Shown here: positions 41,772-49,297 of the stretch, piece by piece
How the letters are laid out: the number at the start of each line of letters is the position of its first letter
Position numbering within the stretch: the stretch's first letter is position 1
Assembly: GCA_046727575.1 (NCBI GenBank)
Contig: JBKPCV010000080.1
Location: 1-59,014, forward strand
DNA from: DASPTH01 sp046727575
Lineage (GTDB): Bacteria; Actinomycetota; Acidimicrobiia; IMCC26256; DASPTH01
Length of the DNA: 59,014 nt
Direction: 5' to 3'
Program-made: the position numbers and the translations under genes
Notes under the pieces: generated by a model
Databases searched by the model: none
What the model saw: only the letters and a program-made list of their open reading frames with translations
What the model was told of the DNA's origin: nothing

Positions 41772-42775
41772 GCGATCCGGCCGTGCTCCGGCCGGGCAGC
41801 GATGGCGAAGCGGTCCGGGATCTCCAGCGTCGGCTCGCCGCGCTCGGCTTCGACGTGCCGGTCGATGAGTTCGGCCGATTCGGGCCCGTCACCGAGCGGG
41901 AGCTCCGGGCGTTCCAGGAGGGACGAGCGCTCCGGGTCGACGGCATTTGTGGGCGCGAGACATGGACCGCCCTGGTGGAGAGCGGGTTTCGCCTCGGCGA
42001 CCGGATGCTGTACCTCCGGCGGCCGATGCTGACGGGCGACGACGTCATCGAGCTCCAACGCCGCCTCAACATGCTCGGTTTCGACGCCGGCAAAGAAGAC
42101 GGAATCTTCGGGCCCGAGACCGCGGCGGCGCTCACCGAGTTCCAACGCAACGTCGGCGTCGCGACCGACGGAATCTTCGGCCCCGAGACCGCCGACGCGC
42201 TGGTGCGCTTCAGCGCATCTCCTACGGACACGCTCCCCGAGGGTTCCGTTGCCGCGGTGCGCGAACGGGAGCAGCTCCGTAGGGGGCCCCGGCAGATCGA
42301 AGGCCGGCGCGTGTATCTCGCGGCCGCCCCCGAGCTCCACGCGCTCGCCGACCGCGTGCGGCGAGGCCTCCTCGAGGCCGGCGCCCTCGCGGTGCTCGAT
42401 ACGTCCGGCGACGACGACTCCGCTCTCGCCGCCGCCGCCAACCGCTACGAGGCCGACCTGTTCTTCGGCCTCCGGCCGGGGAACGAGCCGGGCTGCCGCT
42501 GCAGCTACTACGAATCCGGGCGGTTCCGGTCAGAAGCCGGGTTCCGGGTGGCTACCGCAGTGGGGGCCGAGCTCGCAGCGGTGCTCGGCCGCGAGCCCGG
42601 AGTCTGTGGCCGCACCCATACGGCCCTCCGCGAGACACGCATGGCGGCCGTGCTGTGTGAGCCCGTTGCCCGCGACGACCTTGCCGCGACCCGCCGCCTC
42701 GTGACCGTCGGCCCCGACATCGCGACGGCCATCGTGCGCGGGGTGCGCCGGGGTGTCGAGGAGCCGCCCGACTAG
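41768..42775 (+). CDS. CwlM-like peptidoglycan-binding protein with degenerate amidase domain
   Basis: 335 residues. Two PG_binding_1 repeats (GSDGEAVRDLQRRLAALGF with RETWTALVESGF; DDVIELQRRLNMLGF with GIFGPETADALVRF) and then an N-acetylmuramoyl-L-alanine amidase (Amidase_3) fold. Zinc ligands are largely lost: the first motif, normally D-x-G-H-G, reads VYLAAAPELH, and the middle S-I-H-A-N reads FFGLRPGN; only the final Glu in VLCEPVA is kept. Matches Rv3915/CwlM, a non-catalytic regulator of peptidoglycan precursor synthesis phosphorylated by PknB-type kinases. TTG start overlapping trxA. Confidence 0.85.
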   Translation: MSDPAVLRPGSDGEAVRDLQRRLAALGFDVPVDEFGRFGPVTERELRAFQEGRALRVDGICGRETWTALVESGFRLGDRMLYLRRPMLTGDDVIELQRRLNMLGFDAGKEDGIFGPETAAALTEFQRNVGVATDGIFGPETADALVRFSASPTDTLPEGSVAAVREREQLRRGPRQIEGRRVYLAAAPELHALADRVRRGLLEAGALAVLDTSGDDDSALAAAANRYEADLFFGLRPGNEPGCRCSYYESGRFRSEAGFRVATAVGAELAAVLGREPGVCGRTHTALRETRMAAVLCEPVARDDLAATRRLVTVGPDIATAIVRGVRRGVEEPPD

Positions 42776-42827
42776 GGCCGTCTCGGGCAGAGTCCTTGCA
42801 CGCGCAACTATGTTGTGCTGTGCGGTT

Positions 42828-42988
42828 CCGGCACAGTGCCGGACTGCCGTCAGAGCACGGAGCCGGTCCACCGTTTCGGCCCACGGAGCCGGTTTAACGT
42901 TCGGGCACCAAGCCGGTTTGCCGTTCGGGCACGGAGCCGGTTTGCCGTTCCGCCACGGAGGCGGTTTGCCGTTCAGCCACGGAGGCGG
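42828..42988. repeat. Family-A palindromic repeat array, about seven 24-bp units
   Basis: Hairpin cores at about 42828, 42854, 42878, 42902, 42926, 42950 and 42974. The first is CCGGCACAGTGCCGG (7-bp stem); the usual form is CCGGCACGGAGCCGG or CGGGCACGGAGCCGG; the sixth is CCGCCACGGAGGCGG, with both arms changed so that pairing is kept. The array starts 53 bp after the CwlM-like stop and covers the 3' end of parB on the other strand. Confidence 0.85.
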
Positions 42989-43865
42989 CTGTCATCGCCC
43001 GGTAGATGCGTTCGAGGTCCTCGAGCGTCGAGAATTCCACCACGACCTTTCCGCGGGCGGAACCCATGCTGATCGTCACGCGGGTGTGCAGGTAATCGCC
43101 GAGGAGCTCCTCGAGCTCGAGGAGGCCCGGCGGTCGGAGCTTGCCCCGACCCGGGCGCGCTCGGCGTTCACTCGAGTCCGCGCCCGGGGTCGAGGCTTGG
43201 CCCTGGCGATCACGGATCGCCTCTTCGACGGCCCGCACCGAGAGGTCCTCTTGCACGACGCGCTGTGCCAGTTGCTCCTGGAAGGCACGGTCGGGCGTCG
43301 CGAGGAGCGCCCGGGCGTGTCCCATCGTGAGGCGACCGTCGTGTACCAGCTTCTGGATCGAGGGCGGCAGCTGGAGAAGCCGGAGCGCGTTCGTGATACT
43401 CGCCCGGCTGCGCCCGACTTGCGCGGCAACAGCCTCGTGGGTGAGTCCGAAGTCCTCGATGAGCTGCTGGTAGGCGGCAGCCTCTTCGAGCGGGTTGAGG
43501 TCGTCACGATGGAGGTTCTCAACGAGCGCGTGCTCGAGCGCGCTGGCGTCGTCGGTCTCCCGGACGAGCGCCGGGATCGTCTGGAGCCCGATGCGTCGGG
43601 CTGCGCGCCAGCGTCGCTCGCCGGCGATGAGCTCGTAGCCGTCACCGACCGGGCGTACCAGTACCGGTTGGAGCACACCGACCTCGCGGATCGAGTCGGC
43701 GAGCAATCCCATGGACTCTTCGTCGAAGTGATCGCGGGGCTGGAAACGGTTCGGGCGGATCGAGGCCGTCGGCAAGTCCTCCAGGCCGCCGACGTCCGTC
43801 TCGAGACTGCTCCCCGGAGGGATCAGCGCACCGAGTCCCTTACCCAGGCCGCCGCGTCGCGCCAC
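42894..43865 (-). CDS. parB: Chromosome partitioning protein ParB with repeat-encoded tail
   Basis: 323 residues. N-terminal CTP-binding domain with VGVLQPVLVRPVGDGYELIA, GERRWRAAR and ENLHRDDLNPLEEA; helix-turn-helix with FGLTHEAVAAQVGRSRASIT; C-terminal dimerisation domain (LEELLGDYLHTRVTISMG, GKVVVEFSTLEDLERIYRAM). Normal ParB ends there. The last 30 residues (ASVAERQT, GSVPERQT, GLVPER) are encoded by family-A repeats, and the TAA stop itself arises in a diverged unit (TTTAACG for TTTGCCG). Overlaps parA by 26 nt. Confidence 0.93.
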   Translation of the reverse strand: MARRGGLGKGLGALIPPGSSLETDVGGLEDLPTASIRPNRFQPRDHFDEESMGLLADSIREVGVLQPVLVRPVGDGYELIAGERRWRAARRIGLQTIPALVRETDDASALEHALVENLHRDDLNPLEEAAAYQQLIEDFGLTHEAVAAQVGRSRASITNALRLLQLPPSIQKLVHDGRLTMGHARALLATPDRAFQEQLAQRVVQEDLSVRAVEEAIRDRQGQASTPGADSSERRARPGRGKLRPPGLLELEELLGDYLHTRVTISMGSARGKVVVEFSTLEDLERIYRAMTAASVAERQTASVAERQTGSVPERQTGLVPER

Positions 43866-45327
43866 CGCTCACCTCTTTCGCTAGCTCTCGGTAGGCCGAC
43901 GCGCCGCGCGACGTCGGGTCGAACACGATGATCGGTTGCCCGAACGATGGTGCCTCCGAGAGGCGCACCGTCCGCGGGACGACCGTCCTGTACACCTTCT
44001 CGCCGAAGTGGTCTCGGACCTCTGTCTCGACCTGCTCGGCGAGCTTCGTCCGGGCGTCGTGCATGGTCAACACGATGCCGCGGACATCGAGGTCGGGGTT
44101 GAGGGATCGCACCATTGCCACGTTCTTCAGCAGCTGCCCGAGGCCTTCCAGGGCGTAGTACTCGCTCTGGACTGGCACGATCACGTCGTCCGCGGCGGCG
44201 AGACCGTTCACGGTGAGGAGCCCAAGCGACGGCGGGCAGTCGATCAGGATCACGTCGTACTCTGCCCGAACGACGTCCAGCCCCCGGCGCAGCTTCAACT
44301 CTCTACTGAACGCGGCCACGAGCTCGATCTCGGCCCCTGCCAGGTCGATGGTCGCTGGGAGCACGAACAGGTTCTTGAGACTCGTCGGCTCGACGCAGTC
44401 GAGCGCCGAGGCGTCGGTCATGATCACGTCGTAGATCGAGGTCTCGACGTCCCGCGGGTTGATTCCGAGGCCGGTCGAGGCGTTGGCCTGCGGGTCGAGG
44501 TCCACGACGAGTACTCGAAAACCGATCTCGGCGAGCGCGGCGCCCAGATTCACCGCGGTCGTCGTCTTCCCCACGCCGCCCTTCTGGTTCGCGATGGCGA
44601 TGACCCGCGGGGTCGGGAAATCGCGCTCGGCGACGTCGGCCGCGGCGACGGGCGTCGCGACACGGTCCCGCATCTCCACAATCGGTAGCGCCTCGTCGTC
44701 GGTGACGGCTTCGCTCGAGAGGTCCGATGCGGCATGGGCGCTCGCTCCGATGAGCAGCTCGTCCGATTCGTCCGCCGCTTCCGATTGCTGCTGTTCCTCC
44801 GCCACCTCATCGGCCGGTTCGCGGACGGGCTCCGCCACCGGCTTGCCCCCGGGCTCGGCGGCGGGATCGGCGTCCGGCTCCCCAACGGGCTCGGCGGCGG
44901 TCTCGGCGACCGGCTCGCCCCTGGGCCCCGCGACGGGCTCGGCATCGCTGACCGGGTTCGCGGCACCGACCTCGGATCCGGGGAGCGCGGGTGCTGCTTG
45001 ACTACCAGGTTCCGCCCCGGGCAGCTCCGCGTCCGGCAGCGTCGCCACTGGCGCGGCGTCGTGCACTTCTATCGAGTCCAGTTCGGGCTCCTCCAACGAG
45101 GTGCTGACGCGCGAGCCCGCGTCGGCGTCCGCGTCTGCACCCGGCATCGAGGGTTCCGCGGCGTGAGCGCTCGGACCTTCTTGCCGCTGGCCGAGGTCAG
45201 GAGCCGCGACCGCCGCCGGCTCCACGTGCTCCGTCTGATCGCTCGCCGTAGGCTCACCAGCTGGTTCCGGACGTCGAAAACCGAAGAAGCGTCGCCTGGG
45301 CCGCTGCTCAGCGGGTTCGTCTGCCAT
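43840..45327 (-). CDS. parA: ParA/Soj ATPase with long acidic N-terminal extension
   Basis: 495 residues; a typical ParA is about 260. The ATPase core begins at about residue 240 (PRVIAIANQKGGVGKTTTAV, deviant Walker A KGGVGKTT; VVDLDPQANAST; LIDCPPSLGLLT). Ahead of it lie a short basic start (RPRRRFFGFRRPEP) and about 215 residues rich in Glu, Pro and Ala with repeats such as AEPVGEP and KPVAEPVREP, probably disordered. ATG at 45327; another at 45360 and internal starts cannot be excluded. ParA moves ParB-parS complexes. Confidence 0.9.
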   Translation of the reverse strand: MADEPAEQRPRRRFFGFRRPEPAGEPTASDQTEHVEPAAVAAPDLGQRQEGPSAHAAEPSMPGADADADAGSRVSTSLEEPELDSIEVHDAAPVATLPDAELPGAEPGSQAAPALPGSEVGAANPVSDAEPVAGPRGEPVAETAAEPVGEPDADPAAEPGGKPVAEPVREPADEVAEEQQQSEAADESDELLIGASAHAASDLSSEAVTDDEALPIVEMRDRVATPVAAADVAERDFPTPRVIAIANQKGGVGKTTTAVNLGAALAEIGFRVLVVDLDPQANASTGLGINPRDVETSIYDVIMTDASALDCVEPTSLKNLFVLPATIDLAGAEIELVAAFSRELKLRRGLDVVRAEYDVILIDCPPSLGLLTVNGLAAADDVIVPVQSEYYALEGLGQLLKNVAMVRSLNPDLDVRGIVLTMHDARTKLAEQVETEVRDHFGEKVYRTVVPRTVRLSEAPSFGQPIIVFDPTSRGASAYRELAKEVSGGATRRPG

Positions 45328-45391
45328 CAACCGTCCAGAGTGCGGAGCCGGAGACGCCAATCCTCGACCAACGAACGTCCCTGGTCAAGAA

Positions 45392-45407
45392 CGTTTCACG
45401 TGAAACA
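45392..45407. promoter_or_regulatory. parS centromere site
   Basis: CGTTTCACGTGAAACA matches the bacterial parS consensus TGTTTCACGTGAAACA at 15 of 16 bases. It lies upstream of parA, in the usual place for an origin-proximal ParB loading site. Confidence 0.92.
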
Positions 45408-45445
45408 ACGCGGCACCCTCAAGGAAAGGTTGCTCCTTGGTTCGC

Positions 45446-45461
45446 TGTTCCACGTGGAACC
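45446..45461. promoter_or_regulatory. Second parS-like site
   Basis: TGTTCCACGTGGAACC is parS with symmetric T-to-C/A-to-G changes in both arms and one end mismatch; the 14-bp core is a perfect palindrome. It lies 54 bp from the consensus site. Confidence 0.75.
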
Positions 45462-45475
45462 TTACCGCCTTGCGC

Positions 45476-46099
45476 CTACCAGAGCGGGGACTTCGCAGGA
45501 CGGCCGATGCGCCGCGGCCATGGGTCCAAGGGCGGCCGCTCAGCGACCATGCAGACCGCACCCGAGGAGCCCGCGCGGATTGTCCTGGCCGGGCCGAGGC
45601 CGAGCGCCCGAAGCCCGTCCTCTGGCCAGCGCTCCGCCGAGACCCGCCCGTGGAGCCCGCGGTCGGGCGGGTCGCTGACCACGAGGCGGCCGTCTACCCG
45701 GAGGAACCCGACCGCGCACTCCGCCGTCACGGCGGGCCGGGCGAAGCCTCGAGCGACGACGAGGTCGAATGCGCCCCGTAATTCGGGCGTGCGGGCGAGC
45801 TCCTCGGCCCGGCCGCAGCAGATGTCGACCCGGCCCGCAACCCCGAGCATGGCCACAGCGTTCAGGAGGAACGCACAGCGGCGGCGTTGTGAGTCCAGGA
45901 GCACGGCAGAGGACGCCGGCCAGTCCTCGGCGAGCACGAGCCCCGGAACACCCGCTCCGGAGCCGAGATCGAGGAACCTGCCCGAGAAGTCGCCAAGGGC
46001 GCGAGCCAGGTTCCTGCCGTGTTCGATATGGCGCTGTACCGGTTCGGGGCCGAGGAAGCCGCGCTGCTGTGCGTCCTGGTAGACCTCGAGCAGCTGCAA
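45476..46099 (-). CDS. rsmG: 16S rRNA (guanine-N7) methyltransferase RsmG
   Basis: 207 residues. SAM motif FLDLGSGAGVPGLVLAEDWP, LLDSQRRRCAFLLNAV, GRAEELA and DLVVARGFARPAVTAE. Methylates G527 (E. coli number) in 16S rRNA. TTG at 46099, 2 nt after the jag stop. Downstream of jag, upstream of parA, as in most bacteria. Confidence 0.9.
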   Translation of the reverse strand: MQLLEVYQDAQQRGFLGPEPVQRHIEHGRNLARALGDFSGRFLDLGSGAGVPGLVLAEDWPASSAVLLDSQRRRCAFLLNAVAMLGVAGRVDICCGRAEELARTPELRGAFDLVVARGFARPAVTAECAVGFLRVDGRLVVSDPPDRGLHGRVSAERWPEDGLRALGLGPARTIRAGSSGAVCMVAERPPLDPWPRRIGRPAKSPLW

Positions 46100-46101
46100 C
46101 G

Positions 46102-47091
46102 TCAGGATGGCGCGCCGGGGGTGGAACCTGCCGGAACCAACACCACTCGCCGTCGGGGTTCCTCACCCTCGGACTCCGTCGCCACCCCGTCGATCTCGGC
46201 AGCGACGTCGTGCACAACCTTCCGGTCCGCCGCCGACATCGGCTCGAGCGCTTGAGGACGCCCAGTCGCGAGCACTCGCTCCGCGATGTCCCGGGTGAAC
46301 CGCTCGAGCGCCTCGCGCCGCTTGATGCGGTAGCCGGCCACATCGACGTTGATGCGAGCCCCGTGACCATCGGTCTGGCGCTGCACAACCGTTCGCACGA
46401 GCTCTTCGATGGCATTGAGGGTGGCGCCGCGCGGGCCCACCAGCAAACCGAGACCGTCGCCCGTGACGTCGACGAGGATGGCGTCGTCCACCACGATGCT
46501 CTGGACTTGCGCCCCGAGGTCGAAGGCGTCCACCAGGCTCTGCGTGAAGGCCTCGGCGGCGTCAGCCTGCTCCTCGATTGTCACTTCAGGCTCAGTTGTC
46601 TCCACCGCGGTCCCCTCGTTCGTCTCCTGGGCCGTGTCCACGGCCCGCCTCGCCTCGCCGCCGACTCGCCGGGCTCCGCCGCGACGCCGGCGCCGACGCC
46701 TTCTCGGTGCTCCAGCCGCCTCGGGCGCCTCGGCCACATCAGGACTGCCGGGGCGTGCTTGGCGCTCCGGCACGGAGCCGGCTTGCCGTGCACGCCCGGG
46801 GCCCCGTCCCTGCACCGGGCTCTGGCTTGCCGCGGCGCCCGGCTCGGCATCACCGCCGCTGCGGTTGCCGCCGCGCCGGTTCCGCCGCTGCCGTTCTCCG
46901 GGCTTTTCCCGCGACAGTGGTTTTACCCGTGCCCTGATCCGGGCGTCGCTGCCTCCGAGGCGTCCGAAGAACCCGCCGCGAGGCTCCTCGATGACCTCGT
47001 ACTCCACTTCTGCTTCGTCCACCCCGAGCTCGTCAAGTGCGACCTCGAGTGCATCCTCGACCGTGCGGCCGGTCGTCTCCACCCACTCCAT
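46102..47091 (-). CDS. jag: Jag/SpoIIIJ-associated RNA-binding protein (KhpB)
   Basis: 329 residues. Jag_N domain 1-52 (EWVETTGRTVEDALEVAL, GFFGRLGGSDARI), a long basic linker with Arg runs, a KH domain (about 195-260; ILVDVTGDGLGLLVGPRG) and an R3H domain (about 265-320; HGARINVDVAGYRIKRREAL). The linker residues AGSVPERQA are coded by a family-A repeat. The ATG at 47091 is chosen because the Jag_N strand starts there; a GTG 63 nt upstream is open. Works with YidC neighbour in envelope gene control. Confidence 0.9.
   Translation of the reverse strand: MEWVETTGRTVEDALEVALDELGVDEAEVEYEVIEEPRGGFFGRLGGSDARIRARVKPLSREKPGERQRRNRRGGNRSGGDAEPGAAASQSPVQGRGPGRARQAGSVPERQARPGSPDVAEAPEAAGAPRRRRRRRRGGARRVGGEARRAVDTAQETNEGTAVETTEPEVTIEEQADAAEAFTQSLVDAFDLGAQVQSIVVDDAILVDVTGDGLGLLVGPRGATLNAIEELVRTVVQRQTDGHGARINVDVAGYRIKRREALERFTRDIAERVLATGRPQALEPMSAADRKVVHDVAAEIDGVATESEGEEPRRRVVLVPAGSTPGAPS
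46764..46790. repeat. Family-A repeat copy in the jag linker
   Basis: CTCCGGCACGGAGCCGGCTTG contains the exact 15-bp hairpin core CCGGCACGGAGCCGG (46767-46781) followed by TTGCCGT as in the array near parB. Confidence 0.8.
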
Positions 47092-47175
47092 CTTTGATCG
47101 TGTCCGTCTCGAGTCATGGGGGGGACGCCCGCGTGTCCGTACCGGGTCGGCCACCCCATCCTGGTCGCGGAGCAG

Positions 47176-48321
47176 CTACCGCCTCTTTCTCCGCTTGTTG
47201 TTCCGGCGACGCCCGGGCTGCTGGCCACCGCGCTGGCCTCCCGCGCCTCCCGAGCTCGCCCCGCTCCTGGCTGCTGGCGGCCTTCCCTTGGCGCTCGGCG
47301 TTGCGCCAGGCTTCGACTTCGCAGGCGGCGTGCCGCCCGGCTTGGCCTTGGCCGTCGGTTGCTTCGCGACACCGTTGCCACTCGAGTCCAGTCCTTCCTC
47401 GCCATCCGCGCCGGTGTCCGTGGCGGCCTCGATTGCGGCCGGTTGGAACAGCTTGCGGAGCCCGCCGCTCGCTTTGGGCCGGTCGGCGGCGGCGCCCGCG
47501 GAGGGCGCCGGGCTCTTCTCGGCCCCCTTGACCTCGATTGGCCCGGCGGCGCGTATGGGTCCCGTGATCTTGCGCATGATGAGCTCCTGCTGCCCGAGGC
47601 GCCACAGGTTGCTCACCAGGAAGTAGAGGACGAGGCCCGCGGGGAACTGCAACGAGAACAGACCGAAGGCGATCGGGAGCACCGTGGTGACCATCGCCAT
47701 CTGGGAGGTCATGTTCGGCGCGTTGCGGCGGCTCTGGCGCGACTGCAGGAACGCCGTGACGATCACCGCGCCGACGAGCAGGAAGTACGGCAGCGCGTCG
47801 AGGAACCCGCCGGCGACGCCGGTGGCGTGCTGGGAGAGGTCCATGCCGAGGAAGTGCTGGGCATTCGGTAGGCCTTGGACCGTGCAGTCGCCGGTGTGCA
47901 GCTTCCCGTTGGGGCCCGTGCAGAACGCGGCGTAGAGATCGGAGCTCTTCGGGATGTGCTTGTACGGGTCGCGCATGACCCGGAACAGCGCGAGGAAGAT
48001 CGGCAGCTGCACCAGGAGCGGCAGGCAACCCGCAAGAGGGTTGATCTTGTTCTCCTGGTAGAACTTCATCACCTCTTCGTTGAGCTTCTGGCGATCGTGC
48101 TTGTACTTCGCCTGCAGCTTCTTGATCTCCGGCTGCGCCCGCTGCATGTGCATCATCGCCTTGGCCTGCTTGGCGGTGAGCGGGAACAAAACCAGCATCA
48201 CGACGATCGTGAGCAGGATGATGGAGACCCCGAGGTTCGGGATGAGGCCGTAGAAGAAGGCGAGGATCGCGCCGAAGAAGTTGTAGATCGGGTCGAAGGG
48301 CGATCCAGCTGCAAAGATCAT
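47176..48321 (-). CDS. yidC: Membrane protein insertase YidC
   Basis: 381 residues, the short Gram-positive-like form with five transmembrane segments. Conserved blocks: FGAILAFFYGLIPNLGVSII, the amphipathic coiled loop AMMHMQRAQPEIKKLQAKYK, NPLAGCLPLLVQLPIFLALF, LLVGAVIVTAFLQSRQS and the last helices ending VSNLWRLGQQELIMRKI. The C-terminal 110 residues are an added basic, low-complexity tail (ending RRRNNKRRKRR) suited to ribosome contact. ATG at 48321; 20-bp gap from yidD. Confidence 0.95.
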   Translation of the reverse strand: MIFAAGSPFDPIYNFFGAILAFFYGLIPNLGVSIILLTIVVMLVLFPLTAKQAKAMMHMQRAQPEIKKLQAKYKHDRQKLNEEVMKFYQENKINPLAGCLPLLVQLPIFLALFRVMRDPYKHIPKSSDLYAAFCTGPNGKLHTGDCTVQGLPNAQHFLGMDLSQHATGVAGGFLDALPYFLLVGAVIVTAFLQSRQSRRNAPNMTSQMAMVTTVLPIAFGLFSLQFPAGLVLYFLVSNLWRLGQQELIMRKITGPIRAAGPIEVKGAEKSPAPSAGAAADRPKASGGLRKLFQPAAIEAATDTGADGEEGLDSSGNGVAKQPTAKAKPGGTPPAKSKPGATPSAKGRPPAARSGASSGGAGGQRGGQQPGRRRNNKRRKRR

Positions 48322-48340
48322 CGAGATCAGCTCTCTTCCG

Positions 48341-48637
48341 TCACGTCTGGGGGACTACGTGACTCGAACGTACGTTCGGTTCAGGAACCGGGTCCAGGCC
48401 GCCGGGGTGCCATGGATGGCACCGGCTCACGCGGCGCAGGGTGAGCCAGGTGCCCTTTGCCGCGCCGTGCAGCGCGAGCGCGTCGAGGGCGTACTGGGAG
48501 CAGGAGGGATGGAATCGGCACCGCGGCGGAAGGTGCACACTGACGAGGCGCCACGCACGTACCGGGAGCATCAGGACCCGCGCGAGCAGCGTCGGGCGAA
48601 CGCGAGTGGCCTCCGGTGCGACCGTCCCGGCGCTCAC
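48341..48637 (-). CDS. yidD: Membrane protein insertion efficiency factor YidD
   Basis: 98 residues with the YidD/DUF37 signature RCRFHPSCSQYALDALALHG and RVSRCHPWHPGGLDPVP. It assists YidC-dependent insertion. GTG start overlapping the rnpA stop (GTGA). Confidence 0.93.
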   Translation of the reverse strand: MSAGTVAPEATRVRPTLLARVLMLPVRAWRLVSVHLPPRCRFHPSCSQYALDALALHGAAKGTWLTLRRVSRCHPWHPGGLDPVPEPNVRSSHVVPQT

Positions 48638-48966
48638 GCGGTGTCCTCACACGCGCCGGCCACGAGCGTCCGGACCGCGTCGCGCAGCTCACAGAACGTG
48701 ACGCTCAGCACCGCCCGCTCACCTTCGAAGAGGTAGGCGGCGCCGCGCAGCAGCTCACGGCTGCACTCGGCGACCGCAGCGCGGAGGCGGCGCCGGATGC
48801 GGTTGCGTTCCACGGCGTTCCCGTGACGCCGCCCGACCGCGTACGCCACGCGCGGCGGCGCCGCGGCGGCGCCGCGGCAGGTTCGCAGCGCGACGGGACC
48901 GACTCGCCGGCGAGGCGCCCGGGCAAGGGCTTGGAAGGTCGCACGATCGCGGACGCGCCAGATCAG
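48634..48966 (-). CDS. rnpA: Ribonuclease P protein component, CTG start
   Basis: 110 residues from a CTG at 48966. Family features: IWRVRDRATFQALARAPRRR, YAVGRRHGNAVERNRIRRRL (the R-N-R motif) and the C-terminal helix. The frame is open far upstream over rpmH, but that part is not RnpA-like and offers no ATG, GTG or TTG between the rpmH stop and the RnpA homology; CTG overlapping the rpmH TGA as CTGA gives exactly the family start. Assists the catalytic RNA in maturing tRNA 5' ends. Confidence 0.9.
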   Translation of the reverse strand: MIWRVRDRATFQALARAPRRRVGPVALRTCRGAAAAPPRVAYAVGRRHGNAVERNRIRRRLRAAVAECSRELLRGAAYLFEGERAVLSVTFCELRDAVRTLVAGACEDTA

Positions 48967-49097
48967 GCCGAGAGTCGATTCCGACCACGGGCCCGACGGG
49001 ACCGTATGACGGCCCGGCCACCACGGGTCCGCATCCGGACACGAAAGCCGTGCGTCTTCTTGCGCTTGCGGGTATTGGGCTGATAGGTCCGCTTCAA
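48963..49097 (-). CDS. rpmH: 50S ribosomal protein L34
   Basis: 44 residues, standard length: KRTYQPNTRKRKKTHGFRVR, then MRTRGGRAVIRSRRARGR. TTG start at 49097 with GAGGAGG 9 nt upstream. First gene of the leftward rpmH-rnpA-yidD-yidC-jag-rsmG run. Confidence 0.96.
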   Translation of the reverse strand: MKRTYQPNTRKRKKTHGFRVRMRTRGGRAVIRSRRARGRNRLSA

Positions 49098-49166
49098 GAG
49101 GCTTGCCTCCTCGAGCTGGATCGCGCGCGGGTGTGGCAGTGGTCCGCGCGGGAGGCGGAAACCGTG

Positions 49167-49172
49167 ATTGTA
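49167..49172 (-). promoter_or_regulatory. -10 box of the rpmH operon
   Basis: TACAAT on the minus strand, close to consensus, 70 bp upstream of the rpmH start in GC-rich DNA. A TTGCGC 19 bp further upstream could be a weak -35. Confidence 0.5.
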
Positions 49173-49268
49173 CCGGGGCGTGGCTCGCGCCGCGCAACGC
49201 GCCGAGCTCATCAAGACCGCGTCGTTCGCGCGCACCCGGAGCGGAGTCTGGCGGTACCGCGCAACCCC

Positions 49269-49297
49269 TTGTCGTCCCATCCGACCGGTGCTACGTT
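49269..49297 (+). promoter_or_regulatory. Promoter candidate of dnaA
   Basis: TTGTCG (49269-49274), 17-bp spacer, TACGTT (49292-49297). It gives a leader of about 135 nt. The leader contains DnaA-box half-sites (TGTGGACGC at 49404, TGTGGAAAG at 49416 and the inverted CTCCACA at 49395), suggesting autoregulation. Confidence 0.5.

Noticed and set aside
42780..42850. First hairpin of the family-A array as a terminator for the CwlM-like gene
   Set aside because: A hairpin exists but no T-run follows, and the same hairpins lie within coding regions elsewhere, so a terminator role is not supported.
42828..42988. Short-period array considered as CRISPR
   Set aside because: Unit of 24 bp without unique spacers; the inter-core segments are also repeats, and no cas genes are present.
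48967..49197. Longer RnpA beginning upstream of rpmH
   Set aside because: Would overlap the whole of rpmH in another frame with non-homologous sequence; the CTG start gives normal RnpA length.
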